Shown here: positions 26,337-36,807 of the stretch, piece by piece | How the letters are laid out: the number at the start of each line of letters is the position of its first letter | How positions within the stretch are numbered: the first letter of the stretch is position 1 | DNA from: Edaphobacter lichenicola | GTDB taxonomy: Bacteria > Acidobacteriota > Terriglobia > Terriglobales > Acidobacteriaceae | Assembly (NCBI RefSeq): GCF_025264645.1 | Contig: NZ_CP073696.1 | Coordinates: 1,798,001 to 1,862,000 of the forward strand | Direction of reading: 5' to 3' | Length of the DNA stretch: 64,000 nucleotides | Notes under the pieces: model-generated | What the model saw: only the letters and a program-made list of their open reading frames with translations | What the model was told of the DNA's origin: nothing | Databases searched by the model: none | Made by a program: the position numbers and the translations under genes

Positions 26337-27632
26337 ATGCTCTCCCCGATCATTAGGCCCGCTCTCTTTGTCCTCTGCCTCTTCATCCCGACCCTTCAGA
26401 TTTCGGCTCAGTCCTTCCAACTCCCGCCGATCTTCTTCACCGGCGCCCCAGCCCTCTCTCAAGCCGACCTCCTGAAGGTCAGTGGCCTGCATCCGGGCGC
26501 TACCGCCACCCAGGCCGACATTCAGGCAGCCGCCCAGCGACTCAGCGACACCGGCCTCTTCGCCGACATCCGCTTCGAATCCAACTCAACCGGGCTGGTC
26601 TACGCCCTCAACCCGATACCGCCTGAGAACTCGCTCCCAGCCTCCTTCACCAACTTCGTCTGGTGGTCTCCCGCCGAACTCAAATCCGCCCTCGCCGCCC
26701 GAGTCCCTCTCTACACCGGCATCGTCCCCCTCAACGGCAATCTTCAGGACGCCATCGCCGCCGCCCTCAAAGCCATGGTTGCGGAAAAAGGCGTCACCGC
26801 CAACATCGTGAAGATCGCCCAGAGCGACCATCCCGGCGCGACTCCTACCTCCATCGCCTTTGCGATCGAGTCACCTCCGATCCGCGTCCAGTCCCTCACG
26901 CTCGTTCGTGCCTCTCCCACCATGCAGGCAAAACTCGAAAAGGTAATAAAAGACCAAACCGGTCAACCCTTCGAGACGAACACCACCCGCCAGTCGATCG
27001 CCTCAGGACTCACCACGGCCTACCACAACGACGGCTACCTCGATATGACCGTTGTCTCCATCACGCAAGCTCCACCCCAGGTCACCCCTGCTGGCGTCGG
27101 TCTCGCCATGACCGCAACCGTCAACGAAGGCTCACCGTACAGCCTCTTTCAGCTCACTTGGCCCGGCTCCGACGTCATCAGTACCGCCGACTTCAACAGA
27201 CAAGTCAAACTGAAGCCGGGTGATGTCGCCTCCGAGGCAGCCCTCCGCCAAAGCCTGTCGATCATCGCCGCCGCCTACTTCGCCAAAGGCTATCAGGACG
27301 CAAAGGTTCAGGCTCCCCCAACCTTCGACCACCTCGGCCACCACGTCTCCTACACCATCGCCGTCGTGCCCGGCCCTCAATACCGCATCCACGCCATCAA
27401 GACAGTTGGCCTCTCCGACGAGCAGCAGAAACAGTTCACCTCCGCTTGGGGCATGAACGCCGGCGACATCTACGACACCACCTACGTCAACACCTTTCTC
27501 ACAAAAAACAGATCCCTCACCACGCTCGCCGGCTACTCCGCCAGCTACAAAGCTCTCGCCGACCCCGACACCCACCTCGTCGATCTCACCCTCACCTTCG
27601 TGAAAGGCGGCAACCTCGTCAACGCCCAGTAG
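26337..27632 (+). CDS. Secreted POTRA-domain protein without a barrel
   Basis: This 431-residue protein has a signal peptide (LFVLCLFIPTLQISAQ) and several POTRA-like units. A first repeat at about 30-85 contains LLKVSGLHPGATATQADIQAAAQRL. More follow near 185-265, 265-345 (including KLKPGDVASEAALRQSLSIIAAAY) and 345-420. POTRA domains normally sit before a BamA- or TamA-type barrel, but the protein ends without one. It may be an outer-membrane accessory that chaperones other proteins, or a truncated Omp85 member. It precedes ffh by 53 bases, probably by chance. Confidence 0.7.
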   Translation: MLSPIIRPALFVLCLFIPTLQISAQSFQLPPIFFTGAPALSQADLLKVSGLHPGATATQADIQAAAQRLSDTGLFADIRFESNSTGLVYALNPIPPENSLPASFTNFVWWSPAELKSALAARVPLYTGIVPLNGNLQDAIAAALKAMVAEKGVTANIVKIAQSDHPGATPTSIAFAIESPPIRVQSLTLVRASPTMQAKLEKVIKDQTGQPFETNTTRQSIASGLTTAYHNDGYLDMTVVSITQAPPQVTPAGVGLAMTATVNEGSPYSLFQLTWPGSDVISTADFNRQVKLKPGDVASEAALRQSLSIIAAAYFAKGYQDAKVQAPPTFDHLGHHVSYTIAVVPGPQYRIHAIKTVGLSDEQQKQFTSAWGMNAGDIYDTTYVNTFLTKNRSLTTLAGYSASYKALADPDTHLVDLTLTFVKGGNLVNAQ

Positions 27633-27685
27633 GCCGACACCCCACCTCACGCCGCCCACAACACGCTGGTAAACTAGCAGTAGTC

Positions 27686-29080
<1,395 letters not shown>

Positions 29081-29093
29081 CTGGGTATTGCAA

Positions 29094-30407
29094 CTATGCG
29101 CCAGCAATATCTAGCCTTACCCGAGTGTACGCTTCATTAATTTCCTGCATCCTTGCAGAAGCCAGCACCTTCATCTCGGGTGCTAGATGCTCATACTTGT
29201 CTGGATGGTATAGCGCCGCTTGTTGGCGGTGTGCCAACGTTGCTTGCTCAAGTGTGGACGGCCGTTTGATAGCCAGCAAATCGTAGCAACGAAGAAGAGT
29301 GTCTTCGGTTTGTATTCGCGAGGGGCATTTAGAGCCGGAACTCTGTTGTTGATTTGGAACGGCCGTTTGCACATGATCTCGCAGCTGAGATCTGAACAGT
29401 TCCGCTTTTTCGTAGTTCGAAGTTTGAAGAACAACGTTCAACCCTTCGCTCGTCCGTAACGTTATTTCACCGTACTGCAGAATAGGAAGCTGACGGTTAT
29501 TGTTAAACCGCCTATCCGGACCTCCCTTCTTATTAACATATTGCCACGTCGAATCCACCTGAATGCTATCGCCAGGCACCTGCTCGTTCTCGACAAAGCG
29601 AGTGGCGAAACTGCTGATATTTAAGTGCGAGTAGTTTACAGATGCATACCTTCCGCCGGAAAAGACCAGAATTTGATCTGGGAGGAAGTGGAAAACAGTA
29701 CCGTTTGACGAAATAGACTTGAAAGGAATGGAAGCTGCCAAACCCTTTGTAGTAGTAGCGCCGACTGAAGCAAGCTTTCTTGTTATGAGTTTGGTTGCGC
29801 CAGCATTTCTTTTGACGTCACCAGTAGATATTTGAGTATCCAGCGTCCACACACGTGCACAAGATCCGAGGGTGGAAATTGCATCTTGAACTCGGAAATA
29901 TTTTTTGGTCGCTTCATCGTCGAGCGAATAATGAATCCAGTGTTGATGAGCTAGCTTGAACCGGTAAGAAATAATAGCGCTGAGAATGAGCCCTGTTGAA
30001 ACGAGCAGAATTCCTTTGGTTGGAAATGAAGGAAACGCGAAAAACCCCAGAATCGATAGAAGCGCAAACAGAACGCCGGGATTTCTAGCCGAGGCATTTG
30101 CGTTGAGTTTTTCTATCAATTCATTTTGATTCGAAGAAATCAGCTCAGCTACCGGAACTTGAAAGACCGAATCAATTATCGGTTGTTCGATGCTCTGATC
30201 AGTTCCAACGAAAGTTCGCGCACTAGGATTCGCCGTTTCGACTCGTTGGCGGTAATAAAATCCATTAGAAGACACAGTGACAAATGTTCCACGATGTCCC
30301 GAGGTGACGCGTGCACCTTTCACTCCAAATGAGCTACTAATACCGCTTGGAGAGACAGTGAACCTAAACGGACCAGAACCAAAGCTCTTACGAAATCCAA
30401 AACCCAT
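29094..30407 (-). CDS. DUF4236-transmembrane-J-domain protein
   Basis: The 437-residue protein starts with a DUF4236 domain (residues 1-55: MGFGFRKSFGSGPFRFTVSPSG, then GVKGARVTSG). Two hydrophobic segments follow around 108-150 (FALLSILGFFAFPSF and GILLVSTGLILSAIISYRF). A soluble middle part (about 160-350) has no family I know. The C-terminal J-domain (about 378-432) has RQQAALYHPDKYEHL, so the HPD needed to stimulate DnaK ATPase is intact. The gene is clearly AT-richer than its neighbours, suggesting transfer. It likely recruits DnaK to the membrane. There is no obvious partner gene. Confidence 0.75.
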   Translation of the reverse strand: MGFGFRKSFGSGPFRFTVSPSGISSSFGVKGARVTSGHRGTFVTVSSNGFYYRQRVETANPSARTFVGTDQSIEQPIIDSVFQVPVAELISSNQNELIEKLNANASARNPGVLFALLSILGFFAFPSFPTKGILLVSTGLILSAIISYRFKLAHQHWIHYSLDDEATKKYFRVQDAISTLGSCARVWTLDTQISTGDVKRNAGATKLITRKLASVGATTTKGLAASIPFKSISSNGTVFHFLPDQILVFSGGRYASVNYSHLNISSFATRFVENEQVPGDSIQVDSTWQYVNKKGGPDRRFNNNRQLPILQYGEITLRTSEGLNVVLQTSNYEKAELFRSQLRDHVQTAVPNQQQSSGSKCPSRIQTEDTLLRCYDLLAIKRPSTLEQATLAHRQQAALYHPDKYEHLAPEMKVLASARMQEINEAYTRVRLDIAGA

Positions 30408-30616
30408 TTATAAGGCTCCGTGTGAATGGGGATGCAAATACATTCAGTTAAACAAATTGAACTGTATCAGTTTCTGTGGGTGGCTCGCTCATACATCGGG
30501 TGCATTTCATGCAATATCATCGCAATCGCGCAAAGCGCGAAGCGCGCTCCTCAATCAGAAGGCCCCATCATCCCTCAACAAGCTGAGATTAGACGCGTAT
30601 AGGTAGTTAGGTGTGT

Positions 30617-31114
30617 ATGACATCGATGAAGAGAACTAGCAGAGATCTCGGCAGCCTTGACGCAAGCATTACCCTGCAGCTCAACAACGCCCATGCCAAA
30701 GAAACGTCCGAGTTGGACCTCGCGCGCCTAAACACGCTCCTGGGCATGGCTTGTTATGCGAGTGGTATAGATCAGGGTAAAACCGCTTTCTTGATCGCGC
30801 TTGACCACACCGCTCCCTACCAAAATCCAAACTTCGCATGGTTCAAAAGCGCTTATCAATCATTCGTATACATAGATCGCGTCATCGTCGCAGAGTCTGC
30901 ACGCGGCCAGGGCATCGCCCGGCTACTCTACGAAGATTTGTTTGCTGCCGCGCATCGCGCCGGAGTACCTCGGATCGTCTGCGAAGTGAACTCAGAGCCG
31001 CCCAACCCTGCATCGGACGCATTCCACCTCGCGATGGGCTTCGAAAAGGTTGGACAAGCCGTTCTCTACAACGGCGCAAAGACCGTGAACTACTTCGCAA
31101 AGAATCTCCGTTAA
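30617..31114 (+). CDS. GNAT family N-acetyltransferase
   Basis: This 165-residue protein contains the acetyl-CoA site RVIVAESARGQGIARLLYEDL (motif A, with the RGQGIA loop) and a C-terminal FHLAMGFEKVG. It transfers an acetyl group to an amine of unknown identity. A GTG six bases upstream (30611) is an alternative start; ATG 30617 is preferred because AGG lies close upstream. It stands alone between genes of opposite strand. Confidence 0.88.
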   Translation: MTSMKRTSRDLGSLDASITLQLNNAHAKETSELDLARLNTLLGMACYASGIDQGKTAFLIALDHTAPYQNPNFAWFKSAYQSFVYIDRVIVAESARGQGIARLLYEDLFAAAHRAGVPRIVCEVNSEPPNPASDAFHLAMGFEKVGQAVLYNGAKTVNYFAKNLR

Positions 31115-31153
31115 GCCGGGTAGCGGGTGACACGTTGCACTCAAATCAAATCA

Positions 31154-31864
31154 TCACTTCATCTCCTCCACGGTGCCATCCGACCAAGTCATCACCGGAA
31201 CCAGAAACGTCGTCACCGGCTCAGGATCTCCCTGCGCGGCATAGACCGGCGACCCATCGAGATTGGCGCCCCACTTCGCCGCCTCTGTTGTCGGAAGGAA
31301 GAACATCAGATGCGGGTGCCAGTGGCCGTCATGATCGTTCAGAAAGCCCTGCTTCGACAACATGTAACACATCGCCCCCTGCTCAGGCACCCCGATGACC
31401 TTCTTCGCCACCGCCTCCTTCATGCGTGCCTCCACCTGATCCTTCGGCAATCCGGACAGCACCAGCTCCGTCCGCTTCAGGTACGCCGGCATCACCGACC
31501 GCGCAGCAGCCGCATTGAAACAGTGCGGCGCGCGCAGCTTCGGGTTCCAGAACTGAGGATCATCGAAATTGGTAGCCCACGAGCGCTCAACCAGGCAGAC
31601 AAAGCCGTTCGTCCCTTTCGCCGCCGTCTCATAACCGTGGCTGCCGAGCACCATCACCTCCGCATCGCCGCTCACCGCCGCATTGGCCGCACTGCGAGCC
31701 AGCGCAACCTCCTCCGCCACGCTCGCCACGCGGTACTGCTCGATCGGAGCTATCGCGGGATAGGGCGTCTTCGCTCCCTGCCCCCGAGCGACACCACTCG
31801 CGCTAAGAAGAACCACACCACACACTACGCCAGACACGATCGTTCCAACCATTCGATTCGCCAT
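31154..31864 (-). CDS. Secreted protein of unknown function
   Basis: The 236-residue product has a signal peptide (MVGTIVSGVVCGVVLLSASGVARG). The start at 31864 is supported by AAGGAGG 8 bases upstream. The mature protein has four cysteines, an AGDAEVMVLGSHGYE-like region and DGHWHPHLMFFLP with three histidines close together, a possible metal site. The domain type is unknown to me, though similar proteins appear to be common in soil Acidobacteriota. It is likely periplasmic. Confidence 0.7.
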   Translation of the reverse strand: MANRMVGTIVSGVVCGVVLLSASGVARGQGAKTPYPAIAPIEQYRVASVAEEVALARSAANAAVSGDAEVMVLGSHGYETAAKGTNGFVCLVERSWATNFDDPQFWNPKLRAPHCFNAAAARSVMPAYLKRTELVLSGLPKDQVEARMKEAVAKKVIGVPEQGAMCYMLSKQGFLNDHDGHWHPHLMFFLPTTEAAKWGANLDGSPVYAAQGDPEPVTTFLVPVMTWSDGTVEEMK

Positions 31865-31980
31865 TGCGCCAGCCTCCTTGAATAAGTCGATTCACCTGCC
31901 CGGGCCGTCATTCCTAACTGTGAGACCGTCCACACGCAGCAATGGTATGCCAATGCCCAAATTCCGAAGTTGCATCATGG

Positions 31981-32010
31981 CCGCATGCCATCTAACAAGA
32001 TGGCATGCGG
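31981..32010 (+). promoter_or_regulatory. Perfect 13-bp hairpin covering the start codon of the next gene
   Basis: The 13-base arm at 31981-31993 is fully complementary to 31998-32010 with an AACA loop. The initiating ATG of the next small gene (32005) lies in the 3' arm. In RNA this stem would hide the initiation region. It could be a thermosensor, a protein or small-RNA target, or a mobile palindrome. Confidence 0.6.
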
Positions 32011-32241
32011 AGACCCTACGCAAACTCCGATGGCGACTCCGGAATCAACAACTACGAGATACTCGGCTCAGCCATCATCATCGAGTTCGTCAACGCGAAG
32101 TATCGCTACGTCTACGACAGCACCAAACCGGGCCCCGAGCACGTCAGGACCATGATGACTCTCGCAAAGCAAGGCCGAGGATTAGCCACCTACATCAACC
32201 AGCACGTAGGCTCCTCTTACGCCCGCAGAGTGCCCTTGTAA
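32005..32241 (+). CDS. Small KTSC-like protein
   Basis: The 78-residue protein begins MRRPYANSDGDSGINNYEIL, continues IIIEFVNAKYRYVYDST, and ends with a helix LAKQGRGLATYINQHV. This pattern is that of small KTSC-type proteins, which often accompany RNA or DNA enzymes, but the function is not established. An in-frame TAA at 31993-31995 fixes the start region. There is no Shine-Dalgarno. It has no close neighbours on its strand. Confidence 0.65.
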   Translation: MRRPYANSDGDSGINNYEILGSAIIIEFVNAKYRYVYDSTKPGPEHVRTMMTLAKQGRGLATYINQHVGSSYARRVPL

Positions 32242-32764
32242 CGCCAGCAACGAACCACCAAAAGCACACATAACAACACGATCCGTCCACGTAATCCCAC
32301 CCTCACTGCAACCCGCAATCAGCGAAACCACGAAAATCTTCCCCAATTGCGCCTATTTGCTGCCGATCAACCGCAAAAAAACGCCCAAAAATCCTCTGTC
32401 AACCCCCAAAGTCGACAAAACCCGCTCCAGGCGGGCGTTTTCGCGTGGCGTATCACCCCACCGCAATCCGATATCCTGTTAACAGGCAGTTGAAAGCTCA
32501 AATGAACTCCGCTTCAGCCTGAAACTCGTAACCCCTTATTTAGCAATATTTTGCACGCAAACCATGTGTTATCAATATTTTGCAGAAAGCAGGCTCCTGT
32601 AACCGCTTGATAACAATAAACTTACGCGCAAGATACCCCAAGGGGGGAGGGGGTACCCCCTGGATGCCCTAAATTAGATACAAAATTATTTGTTTATGCG
32701 TTGACAACAAAATCTGCATCACATCTCCATCTGGCGAAATTTCGCCGAACGGAGAAAAACAAAG
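32242..32764. other. Long gene-free region, 523 bp
   Basis: It holds a terminator-like hairpin (32417-32441), a twice-repeated CAATATTTTGCA (32544-32555 and 32573-32584), and a G-run followed by the palindrome GGGGGTACCCCC near 32641-32661. These features suggest a dispersed non-coding element. I see no gene here before the small membrane protein at 32765. Confidence 0.5.
32417..32441 (+). terminator. Hairpin resembling a terminator
   Basis: AAAACCCGC-TCCAG-GCGGGCGTTTT is an almost symmetric stem ending in TTTT. It lies about 175 bases after the small KTSC-like gene on the same strand, so it could end that transcript. Because the stem is flanked by A and T runs it may work in both directions. 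Confidence 0.45.
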
Positions 32765-32908
32765 ATGCTTATCATTTTGCTCATTCTGATTCTGGTGTTC
32801 GGCTTTGGCGGCTATCGCATGGGACCTGGACTCGGATACTACGGTGGCGGCGGCATCAGCCTCATCCTGCTCATCGTCCTCATCTTGTTGCTTATGAAGG
32901 TTATATAG
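32765..32908 (+). CDS. DUF3309-like small membrane protein
   Basis: This 47-residue protein is nearly all hydrophobic: MLIILLILILVFGFGG, a short loop YRMGPGLGYYGGGG, and ISLILLIVLILLLMKVI. This helix-Tyr/Gly-loop-helix layout matches DUF3309 proteins, small inner-membrane proteins of unknown function often linked to stress. GGAG lies 10 bases before the ATG. The gene is solitary, 137 bases before fur. Confidence 0.8.
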   Translation: MLIILLILILVFGFGGYRMGPGLGYYGGGGISLILLIVLILLLMKVI

Positions 32909-33045
32909 CCGCTGAAGGGCCCGTTCCCGCAACGTTCTGCGCGGAGAATGGGCCAAATCAGCACCCTCCTGCGCCAATCCCTCAAAGCCACTCTAGTTGA
33001 GACTATCTTCGCAACACGCTACGATAGGCGTGGACAAGCGCGCAC

Positions 33046-33432
33046 ATGACAATCTCGATCCAGACCCGCAACACCCGCCAGAAAGACGCCATTCGCGCCG
33101 CATTCCTCGAAGCCAACCGCCCGCTCTCCCCTGACGAAGCCCTCACCCTCGCCCAGAAAGAGGTCGATGCCCTCAGCATCGCCACCGTCTACCGCAACAT
33201 CGGCAGCCTGGTCGACGACAACTGGCTCAAGCCGGTCGACATCCCCGGCCACTCCACCCGCTACGAGGTAGCCGGCAAAGCCCACCACCACCACTTCCAG
33301 TGCAACACCTGCGGCACCGTCCACGAGCTAGAAGGCTGTGAGATGCAAACCAAACCGAAACTCCCCCGCGGATTTAGGTACACCAGCCACGAGTTCTTCG
33401 TCTACGGCACGTGCTCCTCCTGCACCAAGTAA
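33046..33432 (+). CDS. Fur family transcriptional regulator
   Basis: This 128-residue metal-dependent repressor has the winged helix at its N-terminus (ALTLAQKEVDALSIATVYRNIGSLVD) and the C-terminal dimerisation domain. That domain has AHHHHFQCNTCG and CSSC, the structural zinc cysteines and metal-sensing histidines of Fur/Zur. It would sense iron, zinc or peroxide; which one cannot be decided. No target gene is adjacent and no Fur box is recognised upstream. The start at 33046 has a poor ribosome site. Confidence 0.9.
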   Translation: MTISIQTRNTRQKDAIRAAFLEANRPLSPDEALTLAQKEVDALSIATVYRNIGSLVDDNWLKPVDIPGHSTRYEVAGKAHHHHFQCNTCGTVHELEGCEMQTKPKLPRGFRYTSHEFFVYGTCSSCTK

Positions 33433-33541
33433 CCTAAAGCAAAGCGGCGTTGTCTCGCATATATCAAAGGCTTCCACGCCCACAGGAGTGTATTCTTACC
33501 CCGACCGTCTGTAACTGCACCCTTCTTCACTCCTATTTGAT

Positions 33542-35053
33542 CTACCGCTTCGACCCACCCAGCAATGATCCCAGCACTCCACGGATTAGCTGCCGTCCGA
33601 CGGTACTTCCCATTGTCCGCGCTGCGCTCTTGACCATTGCCTGCACAACCGTATCCCCGCGGCGCGAGTTTCCCTGCCCCAGCACTCCACCAAGTGCCGT
33701 GCCTGCCGCCTCCAACCCTCCCAACCAACCCGAACCCGAATTTGCTGGATCCCCCGCCGGAGCTGCTCCACTCGAAGTCACTACCTTCCCCTTCAACTTT
33801 TCATATGCCGATTCGCGATCTACAACAGCCTCATATACCCCTGCCACAACCGAACTTTTAATGATGGCCGCCCTCTGTTCAGGCGTTATTGGTCCAATCT
33901 GGCTATGGGGAGGGCAAATCATCGCCTGCTCCACCATCCCTGGAATCCCCTTCTCATCTAGGAATGAGACAAGCGCCTCGCCCACTCCCATCTGCGTAAT
34001 CACAGCTTCCACATTTAACTTCGGATTTGCTCGAAACGTCTGCGCCGCCGCTTTTACGGCCTTCTGATCTCGTGGTGAAAAAGCCCGCAGCGCATGTTGC
34101 ACCCGGTTGCCTAACTGACTCAGCACGGTATCTGGTACATCGATCGGATTCTGAGTTACGAAGAAGACTCCGACACCCTTCGACCGGATTAATCGCACCA
34201 CCTGTTCAATTCGATTCTGCAAAACCGATGGCAGATCGTTGAACAAAAGGTGCGCCTCATCGAAGAAGAAGACAATCTTTGGCTTCTCCAAATCCCCTAC
34301 CTCTGGCAGCTTCTCAAACAACTCGCTCATCAGCCAAAGCAAGAACGTCGCGTATAACTGCGGCGACTGAAGGAGTTGGTCAGCTGCAAGAATATTTACA
34401 ACTCCGTTTCCTTTAGAATCCGTCTGCAACAGATCTTCAATGTTCAGTGCTGGCTCACCAAAAAACATGCTTCCACCTTGTTGCTCTAACGAAACCAACC
34501 CACGCTGGATCGCGCCGATACTTGCGGCAGAGATATTCCCATATTGCGTCTGATACTCCTTCGAACTTTCTCCAACATGCTGCAGCATGGCCTGCATATC
34601 TTTCATGTCGAGCAGTAGCAACCCGCTGTCGTCGGCGATCTTGAACACCAGCGTCAACACACCTGTTTGTGTGTCATTCAAATTTAGAATTCGGCTCAAC
34701 AGCAGCGGTCCCATCTCGCTTACAGTTGCTCTCACAGGATGTCCCTGCTTTCCAAACACGTCCCAGAACACCACGGGGCAACCGGCGAAACTCCAATCCC
34801 CCAATCCCAACGCTTTCACACGCGCATCAAACTTTGGCGAACTTTTCCCGGCCTGAGATATTCCTGACAGATCTCCTTTAACATCCGCTGCAAACACTGG
34901 AATTCCGATAGAACTCATTGCTTCCGCCATCACCTGTAGCGTGACCGTCTTGCCCGTACCAGTCGCTCCTGCGACTAATCCATGCCGATTCGTCATCCCC
35001 GGCAGCAAATAAAGCTCATCCGCACCCTTTGCAATCATCGGCATCTCGACCAT
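33542..35053 (-). CDS. HerA-like ATPase (DUF853)
   Basis: This 503-residue ATPase has Walker A GATGTGKT (residues 29-36) and Walker [10 protein letters not shown]. It fits the DUF853 branch of the HerA/FtsK superfamily, whose role is uncertain; membership in DNA or protein translocation is inferred. A low-complexity Ala/Gly-rich C-terminus follows residue 420. It starts at 35053 behind a GGAGGAG ribosome site and a 9-bp tandem repeat. The next upstream gene on the strand is an acetyltransferase, with 87 bases between. Confidence 0.9.
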   Translation of the reverse strand: MVEMPMIAKGADELYLLPGMTNRHGLVAGATGTGKTVTLQVMAEAMSSIGIPVFAADVKGDLSGISQAGKSSPKFDARVKALGLGDWSFAGCPVVFWDVFGKQGHPVRATVSEMGPLLLSRILNLNDTQTGVLTLVFKIADDSGLLLLDMKDMQAMLQHVGESSKEYQTQYGNISAASIGAIQRGLVSLEQQGGSMFFGEPALNIEDLLQTDSKGNGVVNILAADQLLQSPQLYATFLLWLMSELFEKLPEVGDLEKPKIVFFFDEAHLLFNDLPSVLQNRIEQVVRLIRSKGVGVFFVTQNPIDVPDTVLSQLGNRVQHALRAFSPRDQKAVKAAAQTFRANPKLNVEAVITQMGVGEALVSFLDEKGIPGMVEQAMICPPHSQIGPITPEQRAAIIKSSVVAGVYEAVVDRESAYEKLKGKVVTSSGAAPAGDPANSGSGWLGGLEAAGTALGGVLGQGNSRRGDTVVQAMVKSAARTMGSTVGRQLIRGVLGSLLGGSKR

Positions 35054-35069
35054 CGATCACTCCTCCATC

Positions 35070-35118
35070 TGCTCTAACTGCTCTAACTGCTCTAACTGCT
35101 CTAACTGCTCTAACTGCC
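35070..35118 (-). repeat. 9-bp tandem repeat upstream of the HerA-like gene
   Basis: About five perfect copies of TTAGAGCAG (minus-strand reading) lie between the GNAT stop and the ribosome site of the HerA-like gene. Slipped-strand changes in copy number would alter the leader by 9 bases at a time. Confidence 0.8.
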
Positions 35119-35139
35119 TGAAGACTACACGCCACCCGG

Positions 35140-35694
35140 TCAACGTCCAAGCTTCCCACGCTTCTCCATCTTGACAACCTGAATCGTCTTCCCACCAGCC
35201 ACAGGCACGTCTATACGTTTAATCTCCTGATACCCTTTGCGCGAATAAAGCCCAACACCAGTCAATGTGCTCCCCATTTCGAACCACTCAAATCCATATG
35301 CCATTGCAGCCTCTTCAGCAGCCTGTAATATTAGGCTCCCAAGTCCCATCCGCGCGAAATCAGGATGGACAAATATTGCCCGGATCTTCGCTGCATCCAT
35401 CGTCACGTCAAGCCTCTGCGGTGCTATCTGCTCTACCTGATGATCCCCACCATATAACGTCTTCCTAAAACTCCACCCGCCACATCCTGCCAGCCTTCCA
35501 TCTTCGGCAGTAGCAACGAAGTAAGTTCCGTCAAGAATCAGTCGGCTATCTATCGTGAACACTGTAGCCAGTGCACCTTCCCTCTGTGCAGCCGAGTAAT
35601 CCTTCGCCTGCAACTTGCGCACCGAGGCTTCAATCAGCGCACGAATCGCCGCAACATCATTCATAGTTGCCAATCGGAGATGAAAAGTCCCCAT
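35140..35694 (-). CDS. GNAT family N-acetyltransferase
   Basis: This 184-residue protein has the motif A region IRAIFVHPDFARMGLGSLILQAAEEAA, with the acetyl-CoA loop R/Q-x-G-x-G/A represented by ARMGLGS, and a C-terminal FEMGSTLTGVGLYSRKGYQEI. It probably acetylates a small amine or protein. It precedes the HerA-like gene on the same strand by 87 bases including the tandem repeat. The substrate is unknown. Confidence 0.88.
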   Translation of the reverse strand: MGTFHLRLATMNDVAAIRALIEASVRKLQAKDYSAAQREGALATVFTIDSRLILDGTYFVATAEDGRLAGCGGWSFRKTLYGGDHQVEQIAPQRLDVTMDAAKIRAIFVHPDFARMGLGSLILQAAEEAAMAYGFEWFEMGSTLTGVGLYSRKGYQEIKRIDVPVAGGKTIQVVKMEKRGKLGR

Positions 35695-35866
35695 TTACAA
35701 AGTATAAAAGCCGACCGGTTAGCTAGGAGCTCCATCTCCACTCGCATATAGAAACGTCCTTATCTCCTTAGTCGATTTCTCGTTGACTGATCCGCAGTAG
35801 ATTTTGCAATCAAAAATCGATCACCTCACCTTGTCCGAGTTCTGTTCTGCGTACTACACTCCCCCA

Positions 35867-36805
35867 ATGACGCTTACTATGGCTCGTTCCCTCAGTCTCT
35901 TCGTGGCAGCCTTATTCCTCCCTCTCGCTACCGCCTCAGCGCATGCACAGGAATGGGCGAAAGCCCGTCTCGACGCCTCACCCCGACATCACGAATACGT
36001 CCCACTCAAACATGGCGACCGCACCGTTCAGACTTTCGTTGTGTATCCTGAGGTTAAAACCAAAGCCCCGGTCGTTATTCTCATCCACGAGATCTTTGGC
36101 CTGAGCGATTGGGCAAAAGAGATGGCCGACGAACTCGCTGCACAAGGCTTCATAGTTGTCGCGCCGGATCTCCTCACAGGTTTCGGTCCGAACGGCGGCG
36201 GCTCCTCTGAGTTCCAAAGCCAGGACGCCGCCGTTAAAGCTGTTTCCGGTCTTGATCCAGAAGTCGTCAACGCTGACCTCGACGCTGCCGCCGACTACGG
36301 CAAGCACCTCCCTGCGGGCAACGGAAAGATCGCCTCTGCCGGCTTCTGCTGGGGTGGCGGAAAATCATTTTCCTTCGCCGCACACCGCAAAGATCTCTCC
36401 GCCGCCTTCGTCTTCTATGGACCCAGCCCATCAGATGTCACCACCATCACCGCTCCTGTCTACGGCTTTTACGCCGGTAACGACGCCCGGATCGGTGCCA
36501 CACTTCCCGCGACCACCGAAGCCATGAAGGCCGCCGGAAAAAAATACGAACCCGTAACTTATGAAGGCGCAGGCCACGGATTCATGCGCGCAGGCGAAGA
36601 CCCGTCTAACACCGTCCCCGGCAACAAGACCGCCCGCGAACAGAGTTTTACCCGCCTAGTAACACTAATCAAGGAGATGAAGGCCGCGCCCTCAGCCTCC
36701 AACGCCACACCTAAGAAAATCGCAGCCGAAAAAGCGGAGGCTGCCGTTCATTGCCATGATGAAAAAGCCACCGGCGATACCAGGCACACAGCTGCAATAA
36801 TGTAG
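35867..36805 (+). CDS. Secreted dienelactone hydrolase family protein
   Basis: This 312-residue alpha/beta hydrolase has a signal peptide (FVAALFLPLATASAHAQ). The active-site cysteine is in GFCWGG, with the catalytic histidine in GAGHGFMR; the aspartate is probably in the GNDARIG segment. Most such proteins split ester or lactone bonds; a dienelactone substrate is not implied. The start is either 35867 or 35879; both are weak. A GTG-started peroxiredoxin-like gene follows after two bases, so they are cotranscribed. Confidence 0.88.
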   Translation: MTLTMARSLSLFVAALFLPLATASAHAQEWAKARLDASPRHHEYVPLKHGDRTVQTFVVYPEVKTKAPVVILIHEIFGLSDWAKEMADELAAQGFIVVAPDLLTGFGPNGGGSSEFQSQDAAVKAVSGLDPEVVNADLDAAADYGKHLPAGNGKIASAGFCWGGGKSFSFAAHRKDLSAAFVFYGPSPSDVTTITAPVYGFYAGNDARIGATLPATTEAMKAAGKKYEPVTYEGAGHGFMRAGEDPSNTVPGNKTAREQSFTRLVTLIKEMKAAPSASNATPKKIAAEKAEAAVHCHDEKATGDTRHTAAIM

Positions 36806-36807
36806 TT

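Noticed and set aside
35070..35118. Possible CRISPR-like array
   Set aside because: The units are 9 bp with no spacers; it is a simple tandem repeat.
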